Notes under the pieces: generated by a model
The model's input: the letters and a program-made list of their open reading frames with translations, nothing else
Told to the model about the DNA's origin: nothing
The model's database searches: none
In this document: positions 34,998 to 43,511 of the stretch, one piece after another
How the letters are laid out: the number at the start of each line of letters is the position of its first letter
Position numbering within the stretch: the stretch's first letter is position 1
Made by a program: the position numbers and the translations under genes
Origin: Acidobacteriaceae bacterium
Lineage (GTDB): Bacteria > Acidobacteriota > Terriglobia > Terriglobales > Acidobacteriaceae
DNA: 53,297 bases
Assembly (NCBI GenBank): GCA_003134435.1
Contig: PLBE01000112.1
Coordinates: 41,019-94,315, forward strand
Direction of reading: 5' to 3'

Positions 34998-37900
34998 ATG
35001 GCATCGCACGCTGAGGATCATAATCACCATTACCAAGAGGAAACAACCGTCCTGTGGGATACGATCCGGCTGGCTCTCGAAGAAAACCAGGACTGGTATC
35101 GCGACCTGGTTGAGCACAGCCACATTCTCCTCTCCATTCACGACCTCGAAGGCCGCTTGCTCTCCGTGAACCCCGTTCCGGCCCGTCTGCTGGGTTACAG
35201 CGTCGAAGAGATGCTGCAAAGACCGCTGCGCGACTGTATCGATCCCCAGTTTCGCGGCGAGTTCGATGACTACCTGCGCGAGATCGCCCGCACCGGGGAG
35301 AGCCGGGGGTTGATGACAGTCGTAACCCGCGCCGGCGAGCGGCGAACCTGGGAATATCGAAGTTCCCTGCGCCGCGAAGGCGTGGCGAGGCCGATTGTGC
35401 GAACCATCGCCCACGACGTCACCGAGCGGGTGCGGGCAGAAAAAGCGCTCCGTCTGACGAACCAGGAGTTGCTGAAAGTGGCGCAGGAACGCGAGCGCAT
35501 GCTGGGCGACCTGACTCTTTTCCGCACCCTCCTCGACCAAACCCACGATGCCATCCAGGTAGTCGAGCCGGAAACCTTGCGTTTGCTCGACATGAACGAG
35601 AGAACTTGTCAGGAACTGGGCTACAGCCGCGAAGAACTGCTGTCCATGACCGTTTATGACATCGCCCCGGAATTCGACCAGAGAGTCCGCGCCGACGTGC
35701 TCCGGCAATTGCAAGAGCGAGGCTTCGCCATCATCGAAAGAGTCCATCGGCGAAAAGACGGTTCCACCTTCCCGGTGGAAGTGACCTTGCGCGAGGTCCA
35801 ACTCGACCGCAAGTACGGCGTGACCGTGACCCGCGATATCACCGCGCGCAAACGGGCCGAGCAGCAACTGCGGGAATACGAGCAAGTCGTGGAAGGGTTG
35901 GACGAACTGATCGTCGTAGTCGACCGGAACTACCGCTACCTGCTCGCCAATCGCGCCTTCCTGCTCTATCGCGGTCTGACAAAAGAACAGGTTGTGGGGC
36001 ATTCGGTCGCGGAAAATCTCGACCCCGGCACCTTCGACCATCTGATCAGGAAAAAAATGGACCAGTGTTTCGCGGGAAAAATCGTCCAGTACGAAATGAA
36101 ATACCGCTATCCCAATCTGGGCGAGAGAGACATCTTCGTCTCCTACTTTCCCATCGCCGCACCCGGCGGCGTCGATCGCATCGCTTGTGTCTTGCAAGAC
36201 ATCACCGGGCGCAAACAAAGTGAGGCCCGGCAGCAGGAATATGAAAGGGTGGTCGAAGGTCTGGAGGAAATGTACGTGGTCGTCGACCGCGATTACCGCT
36301 ACGTGCTGGCCAACCACGCGTACCTCCAGTATCGCGGCTTGCGCAGCGAACAGGTGGTCGGACGCCCCTTGTCGGAAGTGCTCGACAAGAATCTCTTCGC
36401 GACCCTCGTCAAGGACAAGATCGATGAGAGCTTTACGGGCAAAGTCGTCCGGTACCAGAAAACAGATAATTATCCGAATCTGGGCGAGAGGCATCTTTCC
36501 GTCTCGTACTTCCCCATCCAGGGCGCCCAGGGCGTCGATCGCATTGCCGTGATCCTCAAGGACATCACCGAACAAACCGCCGCCAAGAAAGCGCTACGGG
36601 AAAGTGAAGAGCGATTTCGCGCCGTCTACGAGCGCTCTCCGCTCGGCATTTCCCTGGTCGATTCCCTTACCGGCAAGTTTCTGCAAGTCAATCCGAAGTT
36701 CTGCGAAATCACCGGGCGCAGCCAGGAGGAACTACTGCGGAGCGACGTCAGAAGCATCACGCATCCTGACGATGTCGAACGCGACATCGAAAATCTGCAA
36801 CAACTGGCCGAGGAAAAGCTGGCCCATTACGAGATGGAAAAAAGATACCTCCGTCCGGATGGATCGGTGCGCTGGGTTCGGCTTCTGGTGACCCGGATGT
36901 GGACCCAGGGAGACCATCGCCGCTGGGAAATGGGCTTGATGGAGGACATCACCGAGCGCAAGCGTTCCGAGGAAGCCATCTCCACGCTGGTGCAGGTGCC
37001 GGCCAACAGCAGCGAAAATTTCTTTACTTCGATGGCGGTGCAACTCGCCAAGTGTCTGGCCGCCGACCACACGTATATTGGAGAACTCATCGCAGGCGAA
37101 AATGGCAAAGATGAAGATAGGGTGCGGACCCTGGGAGTCTGCAGTAAAGGCGAACTCGCCAACAACATTTTTTACGATCTGCCGAATAGTCCGTGCGCCG
37201 AGGTTCTGGAGCAGGGCACGTGCTCTTATGTTTCCGGCGTTGTCGCGCGGTTCCCGCGAGACTTCGTGCTGCAGCAGTTGCAGGTCGAGGGGTACGTTGG
37301 AACTTCTTTGCGCGATTCCCAAGGGCGTCTGGTTGGCATTATGGCCGCTGCGTACCAACGGCCGCTGGCCAACCCAAGATTCGCCGAGACGATCCTGCAG
37401 CTTTTCTCGACGCGAACCGCGGCCGAGATCGAGCGGAAACGCACCGAAGAGGCCCTGCGACAAAGCGAAGTCCGCTTCCAGGTGGCCATCAAGAATTCCC
37501 CGATTACCGTGTTTAGCCAGGACGTGAATTTGCGCTACACCTGGGTTTACAATCCAACCCTTTCGCACCCGTCGAGTGACATGATGGGCAAGGACCTGCA
37601 TGAGTTCTGGGGACGGGAGCAGGGGGACGCGATCGCGAAAGTCCGGCGCAGGGTGCTGGAAACCGGCGTTGGACTCCGGCATGAAGTCCAGGTCACTCAC
37701 GGCGGCAGGAACCACTACTTCGATACCACCATCGAACCGGTTTTTGACGCGGCCGGCGTGGTCGTCGGCCTCACCGGCGCCAGTATGGACGTGACCGAAC
37801 TCCGGGAAGCCACGGAAGCCTTGCGCGAGGCCCAGAAAAGGCTGCGGGAAGAAAAAGTCTATCTCGAGCGGGAAATCGATACCGAACTCGGATTCGGGGA

Positions 37901-38831
37901 GATCATTGGCCGGAGCAAGGCCCTGCAGGAGGTGATGGAGAATGTGGCGAAAGTCGCGGCTAGCGATGCCACCGTCCTCCTGCTCGGCGAAACCGGGACC
38001 GGGAAAGAATTGGTGGCGCGGGCAATCCACCGCTTGAGCCAGCGAGCGGACACCAGTTTTATCAAGATGAATTGCGCGGCGATTCCGTCCGGCCTGCTGG
38101 AAAGCGAGTTATTCGGAAATGAGAAAGGGGCGTTCACTGGCGCCGTCAGCAGGAAGATCGGACGCCTCGAACTGGCGGATAAGGGCACGCTCTTTCTCGA
38201 CGAGATCGGCGAGATTCCTCTGGACTTGCAACCCAAGCTCTTGCGCGTTTTGCAGGATCAGGAATTTGAACGCCTCGGTGGAATGCAGACCATCAAGGTC
38301 GACTTTCGCTTGATTGCCGCCACCAACCGCAACTTGGTCGCCGGAGTGCGTGAGAATGAGTTCCGCAGCGATTTGTATTACCGCCTGAACGTGTTTCCAA
38401 TCCGCGTGCCGCCCTTGCGCGAACGGCGGGAAGACATCCGGTTGCTCGTGGAGCATTTTGTACAGAAATTCGCGCGCCGGATGAAACGGTCCATCACCAG
38501 CATTCCTACCAGAACCATCGACGCGCTCATGGGGTGGGACTGGCCGGGAAATGTGCGCGAGTTGGAGAATTTCATCGAGCGCTCGGTGATTCTGACCCAA
38601 GGCTCGGTTCTGGTCTCGCCACTCAGCGAATTGGAACTGAATATTCCGATGGAGAAAAGAGCGGATGAAACTCTGAAGGCGGCCGAACGCCAGCTCATTC
38701 TGCGCGCTTTGCGGGAAAGCCACGGACAAATCGGCGGCCCGGACGGGGCCGCCCAACGGCTCGGATTGAAGCGGACTACCCTCCAGTCCAAACTCAAGCA
38801 CTTGGGAATTAATCCCCGGGCCGAACGTTAG
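34998..38831 (+). CDS. Sigma-54-dependent activator with six PAS domains and a GAF domain
   Basis: 1277 residues, with no receiver domain and no TM segment. Order: PAS 1 (about 25-140), PAS 2 (about 175-290), PAS 3 (292-405), PAS 4 (413-525), PAS 5 with PAC (about 535-650), GAF (about 657-814), PAS 6 (about 824-935), then the AAA+ domain (about 965-1200), and a Fis-type HTH ([19 protein letters not shown], about 1253-1273). AAA+ motifs: GETGTGKE near 996, the sigma-54-contacting GAFTGA near 1044, TLFLDEIGE near 1063, and an arginine-finger region [13 protein letters not shown]. It would open promoters held by RpoN in response to several small-ligand or redox cues; targets are not apparent. 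PAS 3 and PAS 4 are close copies. The AGGAG upstream region supports ATG 34998. Confidence 0.94.
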   Translation: MASHAEDHNHHYQEETTVLWDTIRLALEENQDWYRDLVEHSHILLSIHDLEGRLLSVNPVPARLLGYSVEEMLQRPLRDCIDPQFRGEFDDYLREIARTGESRGLMTVVTRAGERRTWEYRSSLRREGVARPIVRTIAHDVTERVRAEKALRLTNQELLKVAQERERMLGDLTLFRTLLDQTHDAIQVVEPETLRLLDMNERTCQELGYSREELLSMTVYDIAPEFDQRVRADVLRQLQERGFAIIERVHRRKDGSTFPVEVTLREVQLDRKYGVTVTRDITARKRAEQQLREYEQVVEGLDELIVVVDRNYRYLLANRAFLLYRGLTKEQVVGHSVAENLDPGTFDHLIRKKMDQCFAGKIVQYEMKYRYPNLGERDIFVSYFPIAAPGGVDRIACVLQDITGRKQSEARQQEYERVVEGLEEMYVVVDRDYRYVLANHAYLQYRGLRSEQVVGRPLSEVLDKNLFATLVKDKIDESFTGKVVRYQKTDNYPNLGERHLSVSYFPIQGAQGVDRIAVILKDITEQTAAKKALRESEERFRAVYERSPLGISLVDSLTGKFLQVNPKFCEITGRSQEELLRSDVRSITHPDDVERDIENLQQLAEEKLAHYEMEKRYLRPDGSVRWVRLLVTRMWTQGDHRRWEMGLMEDITERKRSEEAISTLVQVPANSSENFFTSMAVQLAKCLAADHTYIGELIAGENGKDEDRVRTLGVCSKGELANNIFYDLPNSPCAEVLEQGTCSYVSGVVARFPRDFVLQQLQVEGYVGTSLRDSQGRLVGIMAAAYQRPLANPRFAETILQLFSTRTAAEIERKRTEEALRQSEVRFQVAIKNSPITVFSQDVNLRYTWVYNPTLSHPSSDMMGKDLHEFWGREQGDAIAKVRRRVLETGVGLRHEVQVTHGGRNHYFDTTIEPVFDAAGVVVGLTGASMDVTELREATEALREAQKRLREEKVYLEREIDTELGFGEIIGRSKALQEVMENVAKVAASDATVLLLGETGTGKELVARAIHRLSQRADTSFIKMNCAAIPSGLLESELFGNEKGAFTGAVSRKIGRLELADKGTLFLDEIGEIPLDLQPKLLRVLQDQEFERLGGMQTIKVDFRLIAATNRNLVAGVRENEFRSDLYYRLNVFPIRVPPLRERREDIRLLVEHFVQKFARRMKRSITSIPTRTIDALMGWDWPGNVRELENFIERSVILTQGSVLVSPLSELELNIPMEKRADETLKAAERQLILRALRESHGQIGGPDGAAQRLGLKRTTLQSKLKHLGINPRAER

Positions 38832-38843
38832 CCGGCCTCCGCT

Positions 38844-38877
38844 CCGGCGGAGACCGGGCGCGCCCTGTCTCCGCCGG
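38844..38877. terminator. Long hairpin between convergent genes (bidirectional terminator candidate)
   Basis: ccggcggagac (38844-38854) pairs perfectly with 38867-38877. One mismatch follows, then ggg/ccc closes on a cgcg loop. It begins 13 bp after the activator stop and lies between the activator and the convergent GlsB gene. GC-rich, with no T-run, so termination efficiency is uncertain. Confidence 0.6.
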
Positions 38878-38936
38878 CGGAACAGCAACTGTCTCGGTCA
38901 ACAGCGCCGGGAATGCCCGTCACTTCAAGTCTCGCT

Positions 38937-39188
38937 TCAGACAGCCTTCTTGATCGCGTGGTACACCACCAGGACCACGATCGCGCCGACCACAGCGACC
39001 ACAAAGCTATAAATGTTCAGGCCGGTCACGCCGTGCGCCCCAAAAAGACTGAAGAGCCATCCCCCGACAACCGCCCCGACGATTCCAAGCACTAGGTCGA
39101 GAATGAGACCTTCTCCTGACTTGTTCACAACCTTGCTCCCAATAAAGCCCGCTACCAGTCCTAGTACGATCCACGCCAGAATTGACAT
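38937..39188 (-). CDS. GlsB/YeaQ/YmgE family stress-response membrane protein
   Basis: 83 residues with three TM segments and the glycine-zipper pattern of this family: ILAWIVLGLVAGFIGSKVV, the GEGLILDLVLGIVGAVVGGWL core, and NIYSFVVAVVGAIVVLVVYHAI. Older annotation calls the family transglycosylase-associated; biochemical role unknown, often induced by stress. ATG at 39188 was chosen over a longer frame because AAGGAG lies about 8 bases upstream and the family starts here. It is convergent with the PAS regulator and divergent from the hydrolase/ligase cluster. Confidence 0.9.
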   Translation of the reverse strand: MSILAWIVLGLVAGFIGSKVVNKSGEGLILDLVLGIVGAVVGGWLFSLFGAHGVTGLNIYSFVVAVVGAIVVLVVYHAIKKAV

Positions 39189-39395
39189 CGTTGCATCTCC
39201 TTCAAACCGGGATTGAAACTCTACGAAAAATCGAGGGCTGAATATAGCAGAAGCGAGCAAAAATGGGAATGCGGCGCATGCCATGCCGGTCGCGGCCCAG
39301 CCCATCTCGGCCTCGCCGTGGTGTTCGCTGCGGCCGCCCCTTTCCCGTCGAACATATGGCGAAGGCTGAGCCGTTCAGTTACAATCCTCGGGCAC

Positions 39396-40106
39396 ATGAA
39401 CCGCGAATATCACAAACAATACAGCCACGAATTGGGGCGCGACATGGAGTCCCTGGTGTACGGGCATGCCGGACAGCCCATCCTGGTTTTTCCGACATCC
39501 ATGGGACGTTTTTTTGAGTATGAAGATTCGGGGATGATCCGGGCGCTGGGTGGAAAACTGGAAGCCGGAGCAATCCAGGTATTCTGCGTCGACGGCGTCG
39601 ACGGCGAGAGCTGGTATAACAAGGGCGTGCATCCGGGAGCGCGCATCTGGCGCCATGTCCAGTACGAGCGCTATGTACTCAACGAGTTTCTGCCGTTCTT
39701 GAAGTGGAAGAACTGGGCGCCGCGAATGGCCGTGACCGGATGCAGCTTTGGCGGCTATCATGCCCTCAATTTTTCCATGCGTCATCCAGATCTCGTTTTG
39801 GCTTGCGTAACCATGAGCGGATCGTTCGACATCAAGAGTTTCCTCGACGGCTATTACGACGACAATTGCTACTTCAATAATCCGCCCGACTACTTGCCTC
39901 GCATGAGCGATGAATGGTTTCTGAGCCGCTACCGCCAGATGAAAATTGTGCTGGGATCGTCGGACTGGGATATGTGTCTCGACGCAAATGTAAAAATGTC
40001 GGCGATCTTGCACGGCAAGGGGATTCCGCACTGGCTCGACATCTACGGAGACAACAGCAAGCACGATTGGCCGCTGTGGCAACGCATGGCGGAAAAATAT
40101 TTCTAG
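39396..40106 (+). CDS. Alpha/beta-hydrolase (COG4947-type esterase), first gene of the ligase cluster
   Basis: 236 residues, cytoplasmic (no signal). The nucleophile elbow is VTGCSFGG with Ser117. Asp190 or Asp192 (SSDWDMC) and His223 (NSKHDW) complete a plausible catalytic triad. The N-terminus (QYSHELGRDMESLVYGH) and FPTSMGRFFEYED are typical of the COG4947 esterase group. Start: ATG at 39396, with no Shine-Dalgarno sequence but TACAAT at 39380-39385, so the message may be near-leaderless. 38 bp separates it from the ATP-grasp gene, and all five downstream genes share its direction. It may hydrolyse an ester, thioester or amide in a pathway with the ligases. A 9-bp repeat encodes a duplicated Val-Asp-Gly near residue 66. 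Confidence 0.85.
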   Translation: MNREYHKQYSHELGRDMESLVYGHAGQPILVFPTSMGRFFEYEDSGMIRALGGKLEAGAIQVFCVDGVDGESWYNKGVHPGARIWRHVQYERYVLNEFLPFLKWKNWAPRMAVTGCSFGGYHALNFSMRHPDLVLACVTMSGSFDIKSFLDGYYDDNCYFNNPPDYLPRMSDEWFLSRYRQMKIVLGSSDWDMCLDANVKMSAILHGKGIPHWLDIYGDNSKHDWPLWQRMAEKYF

Positions 40107-40144
40107 CCGCGCTGATAGCGTTTTTCACCCACAAGGAGTCGCTT

Positions 40145-41125
40145 ATGAGCACCAAGAAGATCGGAATTCTTTTCGGGATGGAGAATACCTTTCCGCCCGC
40201 TTTGGTCGAGAAAATCAACTCTCTGCAAGCCGGTGTCACTGCCGAATTTGTGAAAATCGGCGGCATCCGCATGGATGAGCCCAAAAAGTACGACGTCATC
40301 GTCGATCGGATTTCCCAGGACATCCCTTTCTACCGCGCCTATTTAAAGAACGCCGCCCTGCAGGGAACGATCGTGATCAATAATCCGTTCTGGTGGACGG
40401 CGGACGATAAGTTTTTTAACTATGCCCTGGCGCACAAAATGGGCGTCGCGATCCCGCCCACCGTGATTTTGCCGCATCACGAGCATCCGCCCGATACCTC
40501 CGATAAGTCCATGCGGAATCTGATGTATCCGCTCAACTGGGAAGAATTGTTTGCCTATGTCGGGTTCCCGGCGTTCCTCAAGCCCTATGCCGGCGGAGGC
40601 TGGAAGCATGTCTACAAAGTGCATTCTCCGGAGGAGTTTTTCCACCACTACAACCAGACCGGCGACCTCTGCATGACCCTCCAGCATGGCGTTGAGTTTG
40701 AAGATTATTACCGCTGCTACGTCGTCGGGCAAGAAAAAGTGCACATCATGAAGTACGATCCCAAGGCTCCGCATCACGAGCGCTACGTGAAAGGGAATCC
40801 CCAGCCGTCGACCGCATTAAAGGCGCGAATCGAAAAAGACGCGCTGGCCTTGCGTCGCGCTCTTGGCTACGACCTGAACACGGTGGAGTTCGCTGTCGAA
40901 GATGGCGTTCCCTATGCCATTGATTTCATGAATCCCGCCCCTGACGCCGAGGTTACCTCCGTGGGCCAGCAGAATTTCGAATGGGTGGTCGACGCCGTGG
41001 CGCGGATGGCGGTCAAAAAAGCGCTGAGCGGAGAGAATCCGGTCGAGGAATTGCGCTGGGCGGCGTTCTTGAACGGTCCGAAACTGGCGGAGACCGGGAC
41101 TGTGGGCGTGCGCAAAAAAGCATAA
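40145..41125 (+). CDS. ATP-grasp carboxylate-amine ligase-like protein
   Basis: 326 residues. The N-terminal preATP-grasp fold begins KKIGILFGMENTFPPALVEKIN. Nucleotide-binding features follow: the Lys and Gly-rich loop in FPAFLKPYAGGGWKHVYKV (near residue 145), the hinge acid region MTLQHGVEFEDYYRCYVVG, and the metal-binding segment TVEFAVEDGVPYAIDFMNPAPD near 255, with Glu, Asp and Asn in the usual order. ATP-grasp enzymes join a carboxylate to an amine or thiol through an acyl-phosphate. Substrate unknown. AAGGAG lies just before ATG 40145. It is the second gene of the cluster and lies 110 bp upstream of the YbdK-like ligase gene. Confidence 0.85.
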   Translation: MSTKKIGILFGMENTFPPALVEKINSLQAGVTAEFVKIGGIRMDEPKKYDVIVDRISQDIPFYRAYLKNAALQGTIVINNPFWWTADDKFFNYALAHKMGVAIPPTVILPHHEHPPDTSDKSMRNLMYPLNWEELFAYVGFPAFLKPYAGGGWKHVYKVHSPEEFFHHYNQTGDLCMTLQHGVEFEDYYRCYVVGQEKVHIMKYDPKAPHHERYVKGNPQPSTALKARIEKDALALRRALGYDLNTVEFAVEDGVPYAIDFMNPAPDAEVTSVGQQNFEWVVDAVARMAVKKALSGENPVEELRWAAFLNGPKLAETGTVGVRKKA

Positions 41126-41235
41126 GCTCCCGATTCCGCCAACGCGCACAAACCGCCCCCACACGGGTATCTCATTGGTATACTAATTGAACTTCTGCCG
41201 GGGTACTTCGCTCCCTGGCAGCCTGGGATGCCACG

Positions 41236-42375
41236 ATGAGGCCTACATTCACGCTCGGAATCGAAGAGGAGTATCAGACGGTCGACCCCGACACTCGGGA
41301 TCTCCGGTCACATATCCACGCCGAGATCATCGAGAAGGGCAAATTGATCCTGCAGGAACGGGTCAAGACCGAGATGCACCAATCGGTGGTCGAAGTTGGA
41401 ACTTCGGTTTGCGCCAACATCAAAGAAGCGCGCGAAGAACTGAAAAGTCTGCGCAGCCACATCATCCGCCTGGCGCGGGAGAATGGCCTCCGGTTGGCTT
41501 CCGCCGCGACCCATCCCTTTGCCGACTGGCGCGTCCAGGAAGTTACCCCCGGTGAACGCTACAAGAATATTGTCCAGGACATGCAACTGGTGGCCCGCGC
41601 CAACCTGATTTTCGGACTGCACGTCCACGTTGGCATCGAGGATCGTGAAGTTTTGATCCATATGATGAATCACGCGCGGTATTTTATTCCGCATCTGCTC
41701 GCGCTCTCGGCAAACTCACCATTCTGGCTCGGGATGGACACCGGCTTGCACTCCTACCGCTGCAAGGTTTTCGACAAATTCCCGCGCACCAACCTGCCCG
41801 ACTATTTTCCCAGCTGGGGCGAGTACGAAAACTACGTCAAGCTCCTGGTCAAAACAAATTCCATCGACAACGCCAAGAAGATCTGGTGGGATATGCGGCC
41901 CCATCCTTTCTTCAACACCCTCGAATTCCGGGTGTGCGATCTGCCGATGCGCCTCGATGAGACCATCGCCCTGGCCGCCCTGATCCAGGCGACGGTCGCC
42001 AAACTTTACAAGCTGTACAGCCAGAACCAGGGTTTTCGGATGTATCGCAAGTCGCTCCTGATGGAAAATAAGTGGCGGGCCGCGCGTTACGGCATCAACG
42101 GGAAACTCATCGACTTCGGCAAGCAGACCGAAGTTCCCGAGGGCGAACTGATCGAAGAGTATCTGGAATTCGTCGACGACGTGCTCGATGAACTGGATTG
42201 CCGGAAGGAAGTGGAGTACATCCGCGAGATTATGAAGATGGGCACCGGCGCGGACCGTCAACTGGCCGTGTACCGTAAGACGGGCGACATGAAAGCGGTA
42301 GTGGATTACATCATTAAGGAGACTGAGGTGGGCGTGGATGAGGTGGAGAGTTTGCCCACCGCCAAGGCCGGCTGA
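41236..42375 (+). CDS. Carboxylate-amine ligase, YbdK / GCS2 family
   Basis: 379 residues, normal for this family. It begins FTLGIEEEYQTVDPDT, the hallmark of glutamate-cysteine ligase family 2. Other conserved segments are QSVVEVGTSVCANIKEAREEL, AATHPFADW, FGLHVHVGIEDRE (His/His), LSANSPFWLG, TGLHSYRCKVFDKFPRTNLP and WWDMRPHPFFNTLEFRVCDLP. E. coli YbdK has weak gamma-glutamylcysteine synthetase activity; the true substrate of most homologs is unknown. The ATG at 41236 begins the conserved region. TATACT at 41179-41184 is a possible -10 of an internal promoter with a poor -35. Its stop overlaps the next ATG by one base (TGATG), so it is coupled to the M29 gene. Confidence 0.93.
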   Translation: MRPTFTLGIEEEYQTVDPDTRDLRSHIHAEIIEKGKLILQERVKTEMHQSVVEVGTSVCANIKEAREELKSLRSHIIRLARENGLRLASAATHPFADWRVQEVTPGERYKNIVQDMQLVARANLIFGLHVHVGIEDREVLIHMMNHARYFIPHLLALSANSPFWLGMDTGLHSYRCKVFDKFPRTNLPDYFPSWGEYENYVKLLVKTNSIDNAKKIWWDMRPHPFFNTLEFRVCDLPMRLDETIALAALIQATVAKLYKLYSQNQGFRMYRKSLLMENKWRAARYGINGKLIDFGKQTEVPEGELIEEYLEFVDDVLDELDCRKEVEYIREIMKMGTGADRQLAVYRKTGDMKAVVDYIIKETEVGVDEVESLPTAKAG

Positions 42376-43439
42376 TGAGTTTGATGACGACTTCTACGAA
42401 TCCAACGGCACCAACCAACCGACAATTGAACCAACTGCCTTTTGATCCGGAACTGACGCCGGGGGCGCGCAATGCGGTGCGCGTGTGCCTGCGCGTGCTG
42501 CCTTCGGAAAAGGTCACGGTCATCACCGATGCGGTGAGCCTCGAGATCGCGGCGGCCATCGTGCACGAACTGGAAGAACTGGGCTGCCGCTATCACACTT
42601 GGGTGCTCGAAGACGTGGCCCAGCGTCCGCTGACGGATTTGCCGCTCGCCATCGCCGACGATCTCGAATCGAGCCAGGTCAGCATTTTTGCGGTGCAGGC
42701 CCAGACTAATGAACTGAAATCACGCATGCAGATGACCGATGTCGTAAACCGGAAGAAAATCCGCCACGCCCACATGGTCAACATCAACAAGCGCATCATG
42801 CTCGAAGGCATGCGCGCCGATTTCCAGAAGGTCGACCGCTTGAGCCTGAAAGTGCTCGACATCGTGCGCAACGCGAAGCAGGTTCGCGCCACGACTCCTG
42901 CTGGAACCGACCTGGTGGCGAATTTGAATCCCAACTATCGCTGGGTAAAAACCAGCGGAATTATCAGCACCGAAAAGTGGGGAAACTTGCCCGGCGGTGA
43001 AGTCTTCACCAGCCCCGGAGAGGTGAACGGCACTTTTGTGATCGATGGCGTGGTGGGCGATTATTTGTGCGCGAAGTTCGGCGCTCTGAAGGCCAATCCG
43101 CTGACTATTCAGGTGAAGGGAAACCGCCTCATCGAAGCGCACTCCGCGAACCGCGAATTGAAGGACGACTTCTGGGCCTACACCCATACCGACGAGAACA
43201 GCAACCGCGTTGGCGAATTTGCCATTGGAACGAATATCGAACTCAAAGACGTGATCGGCGAAATTCTGCAGGACGAGAAATATCCCGGCGTCCACATCGC
43301 CTTCGGAAATCCCTATGGCGCCCACACCGGGGCAGAATGGTATTCGGCAACCCACATCGATGTAGTCGGACGGAACTTCGATATCTGGGTTGATGGCGTG
43401 CAGATCATGCGGAGCGGGCAGTTTTTGATTGAGGCGTAA
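42375..43439 (+). CDS. M29-type metallopeptidase / NicX-fold protein
   Basis: 354 residues, shorter than the usual M29 aminopeptidase (about 410). Metal-ligand segments are present in order: GGEVFTSP (Glu near residue 210), RVGEFAIGTN (Glu near 280), HIAFGNPYG (His near 306) and ATHIDVV (His-Asp near 326-328). The N-terminal half is a Rossmann-like domain (SEKVTVITDAVSLEIAAAIVHEL). M29 enzymes remove N-terminal residues from peptides. The ring-cleaving dioxygenase NicX shares this fold and size, so peptidase activity is not certain. It starts one base inside the stop of the YbdK-like ligase gene, so translation is coupled. Within the cluster it may trim or recycle the amide product (inference). 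Confidence 0.82.
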   Translation: MSLMTTSTNPTAPTNRQLNQLPFDPELTPGARNAVRVCLRVLPSEKVTVITDAVSLEIAAAIVHELEELGCRYHTWVLEDVAQRPLTDLPLAIADDLESSQVSIFAVQAQTNELKSRMQMTDVVNRKKIRHAHMVNINKRIMLEGMRADFQKVDRLSLKVLDIVRNAKQVRATTPAGTDLVANLNPNYRWVKTSGIISTEKWGNLPGGEVFTSPGEVNGTFVIDGVVGDYLCAKFGALKANPLTIQVKGNRLIEAHSANRELKDDFWAYTHTDENSNRVGEFAIGTNIELKDVIGEILQDEKYPGVHIAFGNPYGAHTGAEWYSATHIDVVGRNFDIWVDGVQIMRSGQFLIEA

Positions 43440-43511
43440 AGGCAGCGGTTGGCTCATGTCACGGTTGCCTGCTCTCGCCCGCAGCCGTGGTGCCGTCGCT
43501 CCAGGATTGCC

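Noticed and set aside
34983-36575. 530-codon open frame opposite the PAS part of the activator
   Set aside because: The plus-strand frame carries unmistakable PAS motifs. The minus frame mirrors its repeats and has no recognised domain.
36732-38030. 432-codon open frame opposite the GAF/AAA+ region
   Set aside because: Shadow of the sigma-54 activator; no independent signal or start site.
34998-38831. Possible hybrid histidine kinase
   Set aside because: Despite many PAS/GAF domains there is no H-box or HATPase domain; the C-terminus is a sigma-54 AAA+ and Fis HTH.
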